The position numbers were made by a program, and so were the translations under genes. A stretch of DNA of 64,000 nucleotides from Pelagibacterium halotolerans B2 (GTDB lineage: Bacteria > Pseudomonadota > Alphaproteobacteria > Rhizobiales > Devosiaceae), in assembly GCF_000230555.1 (NCBI RefSeq), contig NC_016078.1, positions 3,061,001 to 3,125,000 on the forward strand, given 5' to 3'. Shown here one piece after another: positions 55,583 through 64,000 of the stretch (the stretch's first letter is position 1; every line of letters starts with the position of its first letter). The notes beneath the pieces are model-generated. The model saw only the letters and a program-made list of their open reading frames with translations. It was not told the origin of the DNA and did not search any database.

Positions 55583-56946
55583 GACACGTTCTCGACGGCC
55601 TGGAGTTGCGGATAGGCCGGGGCGCGCCCCACGCTGACATAGGTCCAGCCGTCGCGGCTGAGCCTGTCGGGCGCATAGATGTTGCGGCCGTCGAAAATCA
55701 GTTTCGCGGCCAGCCGGTCGGCCATCTCGTCGAAATCGGGAGCCCGGAACTGTTGCCATTCGGTGCAGATGGCCAGGGCGTCGGCGCCTTCGAGCGCTGC
55801 GTATTTGTCCGGGGCGAGCATAAGATCGTCACGCGCGCCGTAGATGCGTGCGGTCTCGTCCATGGCCACCGGATCGTAGGCGACCACGGTTGCGCCCGCG
55901 GCCCAGAGCGCTTCGATCAGAACACGGGAGGGCGCTTCGCGCATATCGTCGGTATTGGGTTTGAACGCCAGCCCCCAGACCGCTATCCGCTTGCCCTTAA
56001 GGCCTTGGGCGCCGCCGAAATGGTTGGCCATCTTTTCAAACAATGTGGTCTTCTGGCGGGTGTTGACGGCCTCGACGGCCCCGATCAGCGGCGCGTCATA
56101 GCCGATATCGCGCGCCGTGCGGCCCAGCGCCTGCACATCCTTGGGAAAACACGAGCCGCCATAACCGAGCCCGGGATAGATGAAGTGATATCCGATGCGC
56201 GGATCGGCCCCGATGCCCCGGCGCACCTCTTCGATATCGGCCCCCAGCCGTTCGGCGAGATTGGCGATTTCGTTGATGAAGCTGATCTTGGTCGCCAGCA
56301 TGGCATTGGCGGCATATTTGGTCAGTTCGGCCGAACGGACATCCATATAGATCGTCCGGTCGTGATTGCGGTTGAAGGGTTCGTAAATCTCCTTCATCAC
56401 CTCGCGCGCATGATCGGTGGCCGTTCCCACGATGATGCGGTCGGGCTTTAGAAAATCGTTGACCGCCGCGCCTTCCTTTAAAAACTCGGGATTGGAGACC
56501 ACGTCGAATTCCAGGGCCGAATTGCGGTCCGAAAGAACCTGCGCCAGCCTTGCGCGGACCTTGTCGCTGGTGCCGACCGGCACTGTGGATTTGACCACCA
56601 CGATCTTGCGCCTGGCCATGGCTTTGCCGATGGTTTCGGCGACAGCCAGGACATATTGCAGATCGGCCGCGCCGCTCTCGTCGGGCGGCGTGCCCACAGC
56701 AACGAACTGCACCTGGCCATGCGCCACGGCCCGTGCGGTATCGGTTGTAAATTCGAGCGTGCCGGCCGCGACATTGCGGTGCACGACCTCGTCCAGCCCC
56801 GGCTCATGGATCGGAATTTCCCCCGCCCTGAGCCGCGCGATCTTTTTGGCATCCACGTCGACGCAAATCACCTGATGACCCACATCGGCCAGGCAGGCTC
56901 CGGTGACAAGACCGACATAGCCGGTTCCAAAGATCGTAAGACGCAT
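55579..56946 (-). CDS. ugd: UDP-glucose 6-dehydrogenase
   Basis: This 455-residue enzyme oxidises UDP-glucose to UDP-glucuronate. Motifs are [15 protein letters not shown] at the start, VAVGTPPDE, the [11 protein letters not shown] loop, and the catalytic cysteine in [15 protein letters not shown] near residue 260. It is coupled to the lspL gene by a 4-bp overlap and provides its substrate. The start ATG 56946 begins at the conserved N-terminus; a frame upstream is not supported. Confidence 0.96.
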   Translation of the reverse strand: MRLTIFGTGYVGLVTGACLADVGHQVICVDVDAKKIARLRAGEIPIHEPGLDEVVHRNVAAGTLEFTTDTARAVAHGQVQFVAVGTPPDESGAADLQYVLAVAETIGKAMARRKIVVVKSTVPVGTSDKVRARLAQVLSDRNSALEFDVVSNPEFLKEGAAVNDFLKPDRIIVGTATDHAREVMKEIYEPFNRNHDRTIYMDVRSAELTKYAANAMLATKISFINEIANLAERLGADIEEVRRGIGADPRIGYHFIYPGLGYGGSCFPKDVQALGRTARDIGYDAPLIGAVEAVNTRQKTTLFEKMANHFGGAQGLKGKRIAVWGLAFKPNTDDMREAPSRVLIEALWAAGATVVAYDPVAMDETARIYGARDDLMLAPDKYAALEGADALAICTEWQQFRAPDFDEMADRLAAKLIFDGRNIYAPDRLSRDGWTYVSVGRAPAYPQLQAVENVS

Positions 56947-57212
56947 GGATATCTCTCGTGATGCGTGAGCGATGCCCTTACGGCATTGGCTCGCCAGGTG
57001 CAATCCAGGATGCCCGTATCGCCCGCAAGTGTGACGCAACTGTGCCCGGGACGCACCGGTCTGGAATCGTATCAGGCGATGGCAAGGCGTCCATGACAGT
57101 GTGAAACAGCCAATGGATCATATCATCAGCAATGACGGTGATGCCTTTGCGCCTTGCCGTGGCGATGGCGGTTTCGTACAACTGCGGCGATTCCAAGCGA
57201 GAACCAATTGCG

Positions 57213-58097
57213 ATGACCGACAGCGAAACGACGCCGACCGACGAAATCAGCCTGCTCGACATTGCCGTGGTCATTGCCGAAAACTGGTTGGTTCTGGTTA
57301 TCGCCCCTTTGCTGGCCGGGCTGATCGCCTACGGCATTCTTTCGGCCACCACCCCTCGCATTTACGATTCCGAAGCCCTTGTGCAAATGAACTCCACGGA
57401 CGCGGCACTTTTGCGGTCCGCCCGTGTTCTCAACCCCGCAATTTTGAACAGCAGCTATCTCGATGGTTATGCCGGCTCCCTCTCCCGCGCCCGGCAGCAA
57501 TTGGTCGATAACGTCCTCGAGATCAGCGCCGAAGCCGATACCGGCCTTTACAGGATCCGCGTAAGCTATGAATCGCCCGGAGAAGCGCAGGATCTTTTGC
57601 GGCGCATCATCAATTCGCTGATCGCGAACTCGACCCCGACCGCTACGGAAGCCGAACTGCTCGATATTCGTCTCCAGCAGGCAAGGGCCGCCATCGTTCA
57701 GCTCGAAGAAAGCCTGGGCCGGCTCAACCGGCTGGCCGACGAACTGGAAAACGGGACGGCGGCGAACAGCACCACGCTGGGCGAACTGGGCCAGAGCATC
57801 GTTACATTGGTGGACAATATCGAACGCCGTTACTCTCAGGTTTTTCAACTCGAAGAAGCGCTGCAGGGCTCGATCTCGCCCCAGGACGTGGTTCAAGACC
57901 CCACCCTGCCCGACAGTCCGCGTTCGCGGGGCCTGCTCATGCGCGTGATCCTGGTCATTCTGGGCGTGGGCTTTGTGACACTGATCGCCGTCTTTATCCG
58001 CGAAGGGCTGCGCGCAGCGGGCCGCAATGCCGGGCAGGCCGACAAGATCAATCGCATTCGCCGCGCATTCTGGCTCAAGCCCGTTGCGGACCGCTAG
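57213..58097 (+). CDS. Wzz-like chain-length determinant protein without kinase domain
   Basis: This 294-residue inner-membrane protein has two helices (residues 31-50 and about 250-272) flanking a coiled-coil periplasmic part (SLGRLNRLADELEN; the LDIRLQQARAAIVQLEE heptads). It matches the Wzz fold but has no C-terminal kinase, in contrast to the Wzc-like protein. It probably sets polymer length of a second chain type or acts with the ExoY system. Its TAG stop lies at the first bases of a palindromic element. Divergent from ugd. Confidence 0.82.
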   Translation: MTDSETTPTDEISLLDIAVVIAENWLVLVIAPLLAGLIAYGILSATTPRIYDSEALVQMNSTDAALLRSARVLNPAILNSSYLDGYAGSLSRARQQLVDNVLEISAEADTGLYRIRVSYESPGEAQDLLRRIINSLIANSTPTATEAELLDIRLQQARAAIVQLEESLGRLNRLADELENGTAANSTTLGELGQSIVTLVDNIERRYSQVFQLEEALQGSISPQDVVQDPTLPDSPRSRGLLMRVILVILGVGFVTLIAVFIREGLRAAGRNAGQADKINRIRRAFWLKPVADR

Positions 58098-58165
58098 AGC
58101 GTGTCCAGCAAAAGCATGCCCTCGACGCGATCGGGGATGGAAACGGTTTTGCGGTTCGGACACGC
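58095..58165. repeat. Palindromic dispersed element (long-loop form)
   Basis: GCGTGTCC (58099-58106) pairs with GGACACGC (58158-58165), and AGCAAAA with GGTTTTGC inside. The loop insert resembles that of the third copy at 33.2 kb. The first three bases form the stop codon of the Wzz-like gene. Confidence 0.88.
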
Positions 58166-58180
58166 GATAAAACAAAGGCT

Positions 58181-58222
58181 TAGAGCCAAGGATTTGATTC
58201 AATCAAATCCTGAACGGCTCTA
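58181..58222. repeat. Second palindrome of composite element
   Basis: TAGAGCC...GGCTCTA encloses AGGATTTGATT-C-AATCAAATCCT, a perfect dyad. It follows the previous element after 15 bp, so the two may form one composite unit. Neither the Wzz-like gene nor galM has another obvious terminator here. Confidence 0.8.
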
Positions 58223-58276
58223 GCTGTGAGCCTGTCATGTCGCGCTTCCGGATCGGATACAGGGGCGGCGACCGGT

Positions 58277-59275
58277 CTATCCGATCTCGATCGCGCACCA
58301 ATGATGATAGGGCGCTTGCGGCGTCACCACCGATGAGGGGAAGTGCGGGTTGTTGATGGCATCGGGGAAATTCTGATCCTCGAGGCAAAGCCCGCCAAAC
58401 GCCGTGTAGTGTGCGCCATCGAGACCCGGCACGGGAACCTCGAGCTTCCAGCCATTATAGACCTGCATGCCCGGCTGGTCCGTATAGAGCCTGAGCGTCA
58501 GCGAACCGTCGGGTGCCTCGGCAATCGCTGCGGGCTCGGCCCGGTCGCGGCCCGTATCGAGAACCAGAGTATAATCGATCTCCTGACCCTCCCCGTCCGT
58601 CTTGCGCAGGGTACGCGGCCGGCGGAAATCGAGATCGGTGCCGTGGGTGGGCAGGATGGCCCCGGTGGGGATCTGGCCGGCGCCGAGTTCGACAAAGGCC
58701 CCTGCCGGCACCGAAAGCCGGTGGTCGAGCACATCGCCCTGCCCCATCAGGTTGAAATAATTGTGCTGAACGATATTGACCGGGGTCGGCTTGTCGGTTT
58801 CGGCGGCAAAATCGATCTCCAGCCGGTTGCCGGTGAGCGTATAGGTCACGGCGATTTCAAGATTGCCCGGATAGCCCATGGCGCCGTCGGGACTGAACAG
58901 CGTCAGCCTGACGCGATTTTCGCTCTCTTCGGCGATCTGCCAGATCTGCCGCGCAATCCCCTCGGGACCGCCATGAAGCTGGTTTGGCCCCTCATTGGCC
59001 GGCAGATCGTAAACTGCCCCGTTGAGCGTGAACCGGGCATTCCCGATCCGGTTGGCAACGCGACCGGCAATGGCCCCGAAATAGGGGCTGTGGTCATAAT
59101 AGAGCGCAATATCGTCAAAGCCCATGACCACGGGCCGCATGGTTGAGCCGACCGGCACCCGCCAATCGCGGATCAGCGCCCCATAGGTGAGAATGGAAAT
59201 CCGAACGCCGGTTTGAGAGGTGAGAACCACCTCATGGACTGTCTGTCCGTCGATCGACCCCGCCACGCTTGCCAT
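58277..59275 (-). CDS. galM: Aldose 1-epimerase
   Basis: This 332-residue cytoplasmic enzyme interconverts the anomers of aldoses. Family marks are the NQLHGGPEG motif near residue 95, the catalytic histidine in VQHNYFNLMG and the glutamate general base in GGLCLEDQNFPDAINNP. The start has GGGAG seven bases upstream. It is separate from the polysaccharide operons and may serve central sugar metabolism. Confidence 0.92.
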   Translation of the reverse strand: MASVAGSIDGQTVHEVVLTSQTGVRISILTYGALIRDWRVPVGSTMRPVVMGFDDIALYYDHSPYFGAIAGRVANRIGNARFTLNGAVYDLPANEGPNQLHGGPEGIARQIWQIAEESENRVRLTLFSPDGAMGYPGNLEIAVTYTLTGNRLEIDFAAETDKPTPVNIVQHNYFNLMGQGDVLDHRLSVPAGAFVELGAGQIPTGAILPTHGTDLDFRRPRTLRKTDGEGQEIDYTLVLDTGRDRAEPAAIAEAPDGSLTLRLYTDQPGMQVYNGWKLEVPVPGLDGAHYTAFGGLCLEDQNFPDAINNPHFPSSVVTPQAPYHHWCAIEIG

Positions 59276-59336
59276 TGTTCACTCCCTGAATGTGCTGCGT
59301 AGCTTTAACCGCGCCGTCATCGGCATGCCACACCAA

Positions 59337-62300
59337 TCAATGGAAATCGCGCGATTTGGGCACGACGCGCCTGTTGCGCGGGTGGCCGTGCAACCGTTGC
59401 GGTACGGGATGGGTCGCCTCGTCTGCCCGCGTCAATTGCGGGTTGGCACGGTGAGACGTCGCCAGGCCATCGAGCAGATCGGACCGGTCATAAACCGCGC
59501 TGGCGATCACATGGATCACGCCCTCCTTGCTCTTTTGCACCTGCCCTTCGATCACCGCGAGGCGTGACGCCATGATCTCGCGCCGGTAGTTTTCGAACCG
59601 GGACGCCCACATCAGCCCATTGGCAATTCCGGTTTCATCCTCAATGGTCATAAAGATCGCATTGCCCTTGCCCGGTCTTTGCCGCACCAGAACGATGCCG
59701 GCGACCTTGACCATCTTGCCGTCACGCACCTTGTCGAGCCCGCTGCAACTGAGCACGCCTTCGGCCGCGAACCGATCGCGCAGAAACACCATGGGATGGG
59801 CCTTGAGCGAGAGCCGGGCGGTCTGGTAATCGGCGATCACATGTTCGGGCAGCGCCATCTCGGGCAGACCCATATCGTCTTCGTCCCCAAGCTCCCGGCC
59901 TTCGGCAGCGGCAAAAAGAGGCAGCGGATCGTCCTGGGGCAGGCGTCTGATGCGCCAGGCGGCCTCGCGCCGATCAAGCCCCATGGTGCCCATGGCGTCG
60001 GCATCGGCAAGAAGGGTCAGCGCCCGCACCGGCACGCCCGCGCGCTGCCAGAGATCCTCGATCGACCCGTATGTTTTCTCCCGCCGCGCCACCAGCTTTT
60101 CGCTCCAGTCTTTCTTGAAGCCGTCGATCTGACGAAACCCGATGCGCAGGGCGCAATAGGGGTCCGGCGCCTCTTCGAGCACATTGTCATGGGTGCTGCA
60201 ATTGGCATCGACCGGCCGCACCTCCACCCCGTGCTCGCGCGCATCGCGCACGATCTGGGCCGGGGCATAAAACCCCATGGGCTGAGAATTGAGCAGCGCG
60301 CAGGCAAAGACATCGGGGTAGTATTTCTTGATCCAGGCCGAAACGTAAACGAGCTTGGCAAAGCTGGCCGCGTGGCTTTCGGGAAAGCCGTAATCGCCGA
60401 ACCCCTTGATCTGGTTGAAACATCTCTGGGCGAATTCGGGCTTGTAGCCGCGCGCGATCATGCGCGTCACCATCATGGTTTCAAATCGGCCGATCGTGCC
60501 GTTGTGACGGAACGTGGCCATGGCCTTGCGCAACCCGTTGGCCTCGGTGTCGGTGAACTCCGCCCCCACCATGGCGATCTGCATCGCCTGCTCCTGAAAC
60601 AGGGGAACGCCCTTGGTTCTTTCGAGCACCCTGCGCAACTCGTCCTTGTCGTGGGGCGGACCGGGCTCGGGATAGACCACCTCCTCTTCCCCGTTTCTTC
60701 GCCGCAGATAGGGATGGACCATATCGCCCTGGATCGGGCCGGGGCGCACGATGGCCACCTGGATGACGAGGTCGTAGAATTCTTTGGGCTTGAGCCGCGG
60801 CAGCATGTTGATCTGCGCCCGGCTTTCGACCTGGAACACGCCGATGGAATCGCCTTTCTGCAGCATCTTAAAGACGCCGGCGACTTCCGGGTCATCGAGA
60901 CGGGCGGCACTGACGTCGGCGAGTTCGACTTTCCTTTTGTGGTGGGTTTCGATCAGGTCGAACGCCTTGCGGATGCAGGTGAGCATGCCAAGGCCCAGAA
61001 CGTCGACCTTGAGCATCCCCACCCTGTCGATATCGTCCTTGTCCCATTCGATGAACGTTCGATCCTCCATCGCGGCATTGGCGATGGGCACATATTCATC
61101 GAGCCGGTTCTGGGTGAGAACGAACCCGCCCACATGCTGGGAAAGATGGCGCGGAAAACCCAATAGCCGTGTCGCCAATTTTATCGCGCGCAAAATGTTG
61201 GGATTGTCCGGATCGAGCCCGGCCTGCGCTATATGCTTTTGTGGCAGCCCTTCCCCGCTCCAGCTCCCCCAGACCGTCGAGGCGATCCGCGAGGTGATGT
61301 CCTCGGTCAGCCCCAGGGCCTTGCCCACCTCACGGATGGCCGAGCGCGGGCGATAGCTGATGACCGTCGCCGCGATGCCCGCCCGATGGCGGCCATAGGT
61401 CTCATAGATATGCTGGATGATCTCCTCGCGCCGCTCATGCTCGAAATCGACGTCGATATCGGGCGGTTCGCCCCGATCCCGCGACAGGAAGCGCGCAAAC
61501 AGCAATTGATGCTCATTGGGGTCCACCGCCGTGATCCCCAAGACAAAGCACACCGCGGAATTGGCCGCCGATCCGCGCCCCTGGCACAAGATCCTCTTGT
61601 CCTGGGCGACGCGCACAATGTCGTAGATGGTCAGGAAATAGGTGGCGTATTGAAGTTCCGCGATCAGCGCCAGCTCGCTCTGGATCTGGGCCCTGACCTT
61701 TGCGGGTATGCCCTGGGGATAGCGCGCCCCCGCCCGCCGCCAGGTGAGCTCTTCGAGATAGTCCTGCGGCTCGTAGCCCGGCGGCACGGGCTCTTGCGGA
61801 TAGCGATAGCGCAGCTGGTCGAGGGAAAAATCGATGGTCTGCAAAAGCCGCCCGGTTTCGGCGATCGCCTCGGGAAAATTGCGGAACAACCGCACCATTT
61901 CACCCGGCGTCTTGAGATGCCTCTCGGCATTGGCCTCCAGCTTCGTGCCGGCGGTCTCGATGGTCACACCCTCGCGGATACAGGTGAGGATATCCTGCAA
62001 ATCGCGCTGGGCGGCACAGTGATAAAGCACATCATTGGTGGCGATCAGCGGCACCCCATGAGCCCGGGCCAGACTTTCAAGATGGTGGAGACGGCGCAGA
62101 TCATTGCTTTTATGTCCCATGCTCGCCCCCAGCCATAAGGTTGCCGAAACCCGCGAGAGTTCCTTGAGAGCCCTGTCCAGCCCCGCCTCCCGCTCATCGG
62201 GCATCACGATCAGGCTCAGCCCCGACGCGGCGAAAACCAGATCGGGAAGGGTGAGGATGCACTCGCCCTTTTTCGCCTTGCGGTTGCCGCGCGTCAAAAG

Positions 62301-62702
62301 CCGGCACAGCTTGCCCCACCCTTCCAGATCCTGGGGGTAGGCGATGATGTCGGGGGTACCATCGGTAAAGACCAGCCGGGCGCCGACAGCGAGCTTGAAC
62401 TCTTTGGCCCGGGCCTGAAGATCCTCGAGCGTAAACGGCAGGTCGCGTTCGGGATGCCGGTCCACCAGCACATATTCCCCCGGCCCCGACCCCTCGCGCA
62501 GCCTTTCGACGGGCTTTATCCCCTTGCGCAGATCTTCGAGCGCTCCAAAGGCGCGCACCACCCCGGCCACCGAATTGCGGTCGGCGATGCCGATGCCCTG
62601 ATGGCCCAGCAAAAGCGCCGTCAGGACCATGTCCTGAGCGTGCGACGCCCCGCGCAGGAAGGAAAAATTGGTCGCTGTTGCCAGTTCCGCATAAAAGCTC
62701 AT
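59337..62702 (-). CDS. dnaE2: Error-prone DNA polymerase DnaE2 (ImuC)
   Basis: This 1121-residue polymerase of the C family lacks a clear proofreading subunit interface and belongs to the DnaE2 branch. It has an N-terminal PHP domain (FSFLRGASHAQDMV near residue 13), the catalytic palm motifs PPDIDVDFEHERREE near residue 415 and KVDVLGLGMLTCI, and C-terminal OB region (MVKVAGIVLVRQRPGKG). It is used for SOS translesion synthesis with ImuA and ImuB. The ATG at 62702 overlaps the imuB stop by 4 bp. Length is typical. Confidence 0.95.
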   Translation of the reverse strand: MSFYAELATATNFSFLRGASHAQDMVLTALLLGHQGIGIADRNSVAGVVRAFGALEDLRKGIKPVERLREGSGPGEYVLVDRHPERDLPFTLEDLQARAKEFKLAVGARLVFTDGTPDIIAYPQDLEGWGKLCRLLTRGNRKAKKGECILTLPDLVFAASGLSLIVMPDEREAGLDRALKELSRVSATLWLGASMGHKSNDLRRLHHLESLARAHGVPLIATNDVLYHCAAQRDLQDILTCIREGVTIETAGTKLEANAERHLKTPGEMVRLFRNFPEAIAETGRLLQTIDFSLDQLRYRYPQEPVPPGYEPQDYLEELTWRRAGARYPQGIPAKVRAQIQSELALIAELQYATYFLTIYDIVRVAQDKRILCQGRGSAANSAVCFVLGITAVDPNEHQLLFARFLSRDRGEPPDIDVDFEHERREEIIQHIYETYGRHRAGIAATVISYRPRSAIREVGKALGLTEDITSRIASTVWGSWSGEGLPQKHIAQAGLDPDNPNILRAIKLATRLLGFPRHLSQHVGGFVLTQNRLDEYVPIANAAMEDRTFIEWDKDDIDRVGMLKVDVLGLGMLTCIRKAFDLIETHHKRKVELADVSAARLDDPEVAGVFKMLQKGDSIGVFQVESRAQINMLPRLKPKEFYDLVIQVAIVRPGPIQGDMVHPYLRRRNGEEEVVYPEPGPPHDKDELRRVLERTKGVPLFQEQAMQIAMVGAEFTDTEANGLRKAMATFRHNGTIGRFETMMVTRMIARGYKPEFAQRCFNQIKGFGDYGFPESHAASFAKLVYVSAWIKKYYPDVFACALLNSQPMGFYAPAQIVRDAREHGVEVRPVDANCSTHDNVLEEAPDPYCALRIGFRQIDGFKKDWSEKLVARREKTYGSIEDLWQRAGVPVRALTLLADADAMGTMGLDRREAAWRIRRLPQDDPLPLFAAAEGRELGDEDDMGLPEMALPEHVIADYQTARLSLKAHPMVFLRDRFAAEGVLSCSGLDKVRDGKMVKVAGIVLVRQRPGKGNAIFMTIEDETGIANGLMWASRFENYRREIMASRLAVIEGQVQKSKEGVIHVIASAVYDRSDLLDGLATSHRANPQLTRADEATHPVPQRLHGHPRNRRVVPKSRDFH

Positions 62703-64000
62703 GGGAACACCCCGTGCAGATACCAGCGTACCGGCTCGGTGCCGATGCCGTAAAACCCGTACCGGAACACCCAGAAGCGCCGGCCCTTTTCGTCCTCGAT
62801 GCGGAAATAATCGCGCGCCCGCGTATCGCTGGTCTTGCGCCACCATTCGGGCGCTATGCGTTCGGGACCTTCGGCCGCAACGATATCGAACCAGGCCCGC
62901 CGCCACGAAAACCTGCGTGGTGGCCCATGGGGAACTTCGGCGATCACCTCGATGAGGGGGGGCGGGTAAAAGAGAAACAGGGGCCGGGCCGGAACCCCGA
63001 ACGGGCCCGCCTTCCGCCATGTCCCGACCGGGGTTTCATCCGATATGGCCGGGATGGCGCGCGCCGCGCGCTCGGGCAAATGGCTGTCATCGGCAACAAA
63101 GCGCTGCACGGCGCCCGCGCCGAAACGCGCACTCAGCCGGTCGAGCAGATCGCGCACTTCGACTAAAGCCATGGCCCTGCCGTCGAGCCCGCCCTGTATT
63201 GCGTCCATATCGTCGCCCGCCAGCACCGAAAGCCGGATCATGTCGAACCCGAAACCCGGATCGATGGGATCGACAAGGGCTTCCAGCCGCATTTCCAAAA
63301 GCCGCGTGAGCGCCCCTGCCTCCTTGAGCGGCTGTCCCGAGAGCAATTCGATGCGGGTGACCTTGCCGTCAGCGCGAAAGAACGCGGCCTCGAAACACCG
63401 CCCGCCCTGTCCGTGACGATCAAGACTCTTGCAAAGGTCTTGCGACAGCGTGGCGAGAGCGGCGACGATATCGTCCATGAGCCCGATGGGATCGGCAAAG
63501 CGCTGCTCGGCCACAAAGTCCGGCAGGGGACGGCGCGGGGTGATCGGCCGGTCGATCTCGCCAAGCAGTTGAGCCAGAGCCGCCGTCATTGCATCCCCGA
63601 ACCGCGCCGCGAGCGGCTTTCTGGGACGGGCGGCAAGATCGCCGATCGCGGTGAGCCCCGCCCGGCGCAGGCCCATTGTGGTTTTCTCCCCGGCTTCGAG
63701 CGCCTCGACCGGCAGCCCGGCCAGAGCGTGCGCTTCGCCCCCGGGCTCAACGATCCCGCCCCTGCCGAACCGGGCCAGGGCCCGTGCCGCGCGCGCCGTT
63801 CCGGCCACGCCGATGCGGGTTGCAAAGCCCTGGGCTTTCAGACGGGCTTCCATATCGGCCACCAGCCCCGCCTCCCCGCCGAACAGATGGGGCACCCCCG
63901 TAATGTCGCACACGATCCCGTCGGGCGGCTCGGTGGCGATAAGCGGGCTGTAGCGATCGCACCAATCGGCCAACCGTTCCAAAAGCTCGGCATCGGCGGT
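62699..64000 (-). CDS. imuB: DNA polymerase Y-family protein ImuB (5' partial)
   Basis: The frame is open to the right edge, so the N-terminus is missing. The visible 433 residues begin in the Y-family palm (CDITGVPHLFGGEAGLVADMEARL), go through helix-hairpin-helix and little-finger regions, and end with the ImuB C-terminus (WKT-like SDTRARDYFRIEDEKGRRFWVFRYG). ImuB is the scaffold of the mutasome and normally lacks polymerase activity; the acidic residues cannot all be checked because the start is outside. It overlaps dnaE2 by 4 bp. imuA would be expected upstream, beyond the edge. Confidence 0.92.
   Translation of the reverse strand, partial: TADAELLERLADWCDRYSPLIATEPPDGIVCDITGVPHLFGGEAGLVADMEARLKAQGFATRIGVAGTARAARALARFGRGGIVEPGGEAHALAGLPVEALEAGEKTTMGLRRAGLTAIGDLAARPRKPLAARFGDAMTAALAQLLGEIDRPITPRRPLPDFVAEQRFADPIGLMDDIVAALATLSQDLCKSLDRHGQGGRCFEAAFFRADGKVTRIELLSGQPLKEAGALTRLLEMRLEALVDPIDPGFGFDMIRLSVLAGDDMDAIQGGLDGRAMALVEVRDLLDRLSARFGAGAVQRFVADDSHLPERAARAIPAISDETPVGTWRKAGPFGVPARPLFLFYPPPLIEVIAEVPHGPPRRFSWRRAWFDIVAAEGPERIAPEWWRKTSDTRARDYFRIEDEKGRRFWVFRYGFYGIGTEPVRWYLHGVFP

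Noticed and set aside
58181..58222. Rho-independent terminator of the Wzz-like gene
   Set aside because: The palindrome is perfect, but there is no T-run after it on either strand, and it belongs to the dispersed repeat family.

Overview
The window looks like a chromosomal segment of a high-GC alphaproteobacterium of the Hyphomicrobiales, perhaps Devosia-like. The reasons are the rhizobial-style exopolysaccharide (EPS) genes, the STAS-CheY-CheA-CheW order, an ImuB/DnaE2 mutasome, and a dispersed palindromic element with the core AGCAAAAGTGG...GGTTTTGC that is common in that order. The genus is inference. No rRNA, tRNA, CRISPR array or complete mobile element was recognised.

1-16.2 kb is uptake and desulfation. 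A CUT1 sugar ABC transporter (binding protein cut by the window edge, two permeases, ATPase) runs on the plus strand. It converges with a minus-strand block of about 12.6 kb that starts with a GntR/FCD regulator. That block continues with a family 5 binding protein, Dpp-type permeases, a DapA/NanA-family aldolase, DppD/DppF ATPases, a sulfatase, a second DapA-family protein and two more sulfatases. Most junctions are 4-bp overlaps or TGATG couplings, so this is probably one regulated operon for a sulfated organic substrate.

16.4-30.2 kb is mostly housekeeping and mixed: a STAS-cheY-cheA-cheW group; an MFS transporter; a small copper-chaperone-like protein behind a textbook CueR-type promoter; Ada; a low-GC AbiTii-domain gene (putative phage defence); a 3-hydroxyisobutyryl-CoA hydrolase; a COG4091-type oxidoreductase paired with a HisC-like aminotransferase; a secreted small protein; and a BTLCP transglutaminase-like protein.

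30.4-58.1 kb is a polysaccharide island. A plus-strand operon encodes ExoY, a fused CysQ-CysD protein, a fused CysN-CysC protein, an SDR epimerase, a GT4 glycosyltransferase, a flippase, a candidate polymerase, a PAPS-type sulfotransferase and a pyruvyl transferase. It meets a minus-strand pair resembling gene-transfer-agent (GTA) head spikes. A minus-strand operon (TPR-like protein, O-antigen ligase/polymerase, PPP phosphatase, Wzc kinase, ManB, ManC) supplies GDP-mannose and export control. Then come a second initiating transferase, LspL and Ugd (UDP-uronic acids) and a second Wzz. Read together, the cell appears to make a mannose/uronate polymer decorated with sulfate and pyruvate, with PAPS made and PAP recycled by enzymes inside the same operon. 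The island is bracketed by two nearly identical 746/747-bp direct copies of the BTLCP gene region, 23.4 kb apart.

58.2-64 kb holds aldose 1-epimerase and the end of an imuB-dnaE2 mutagenesis operon, with imuB running off the window.
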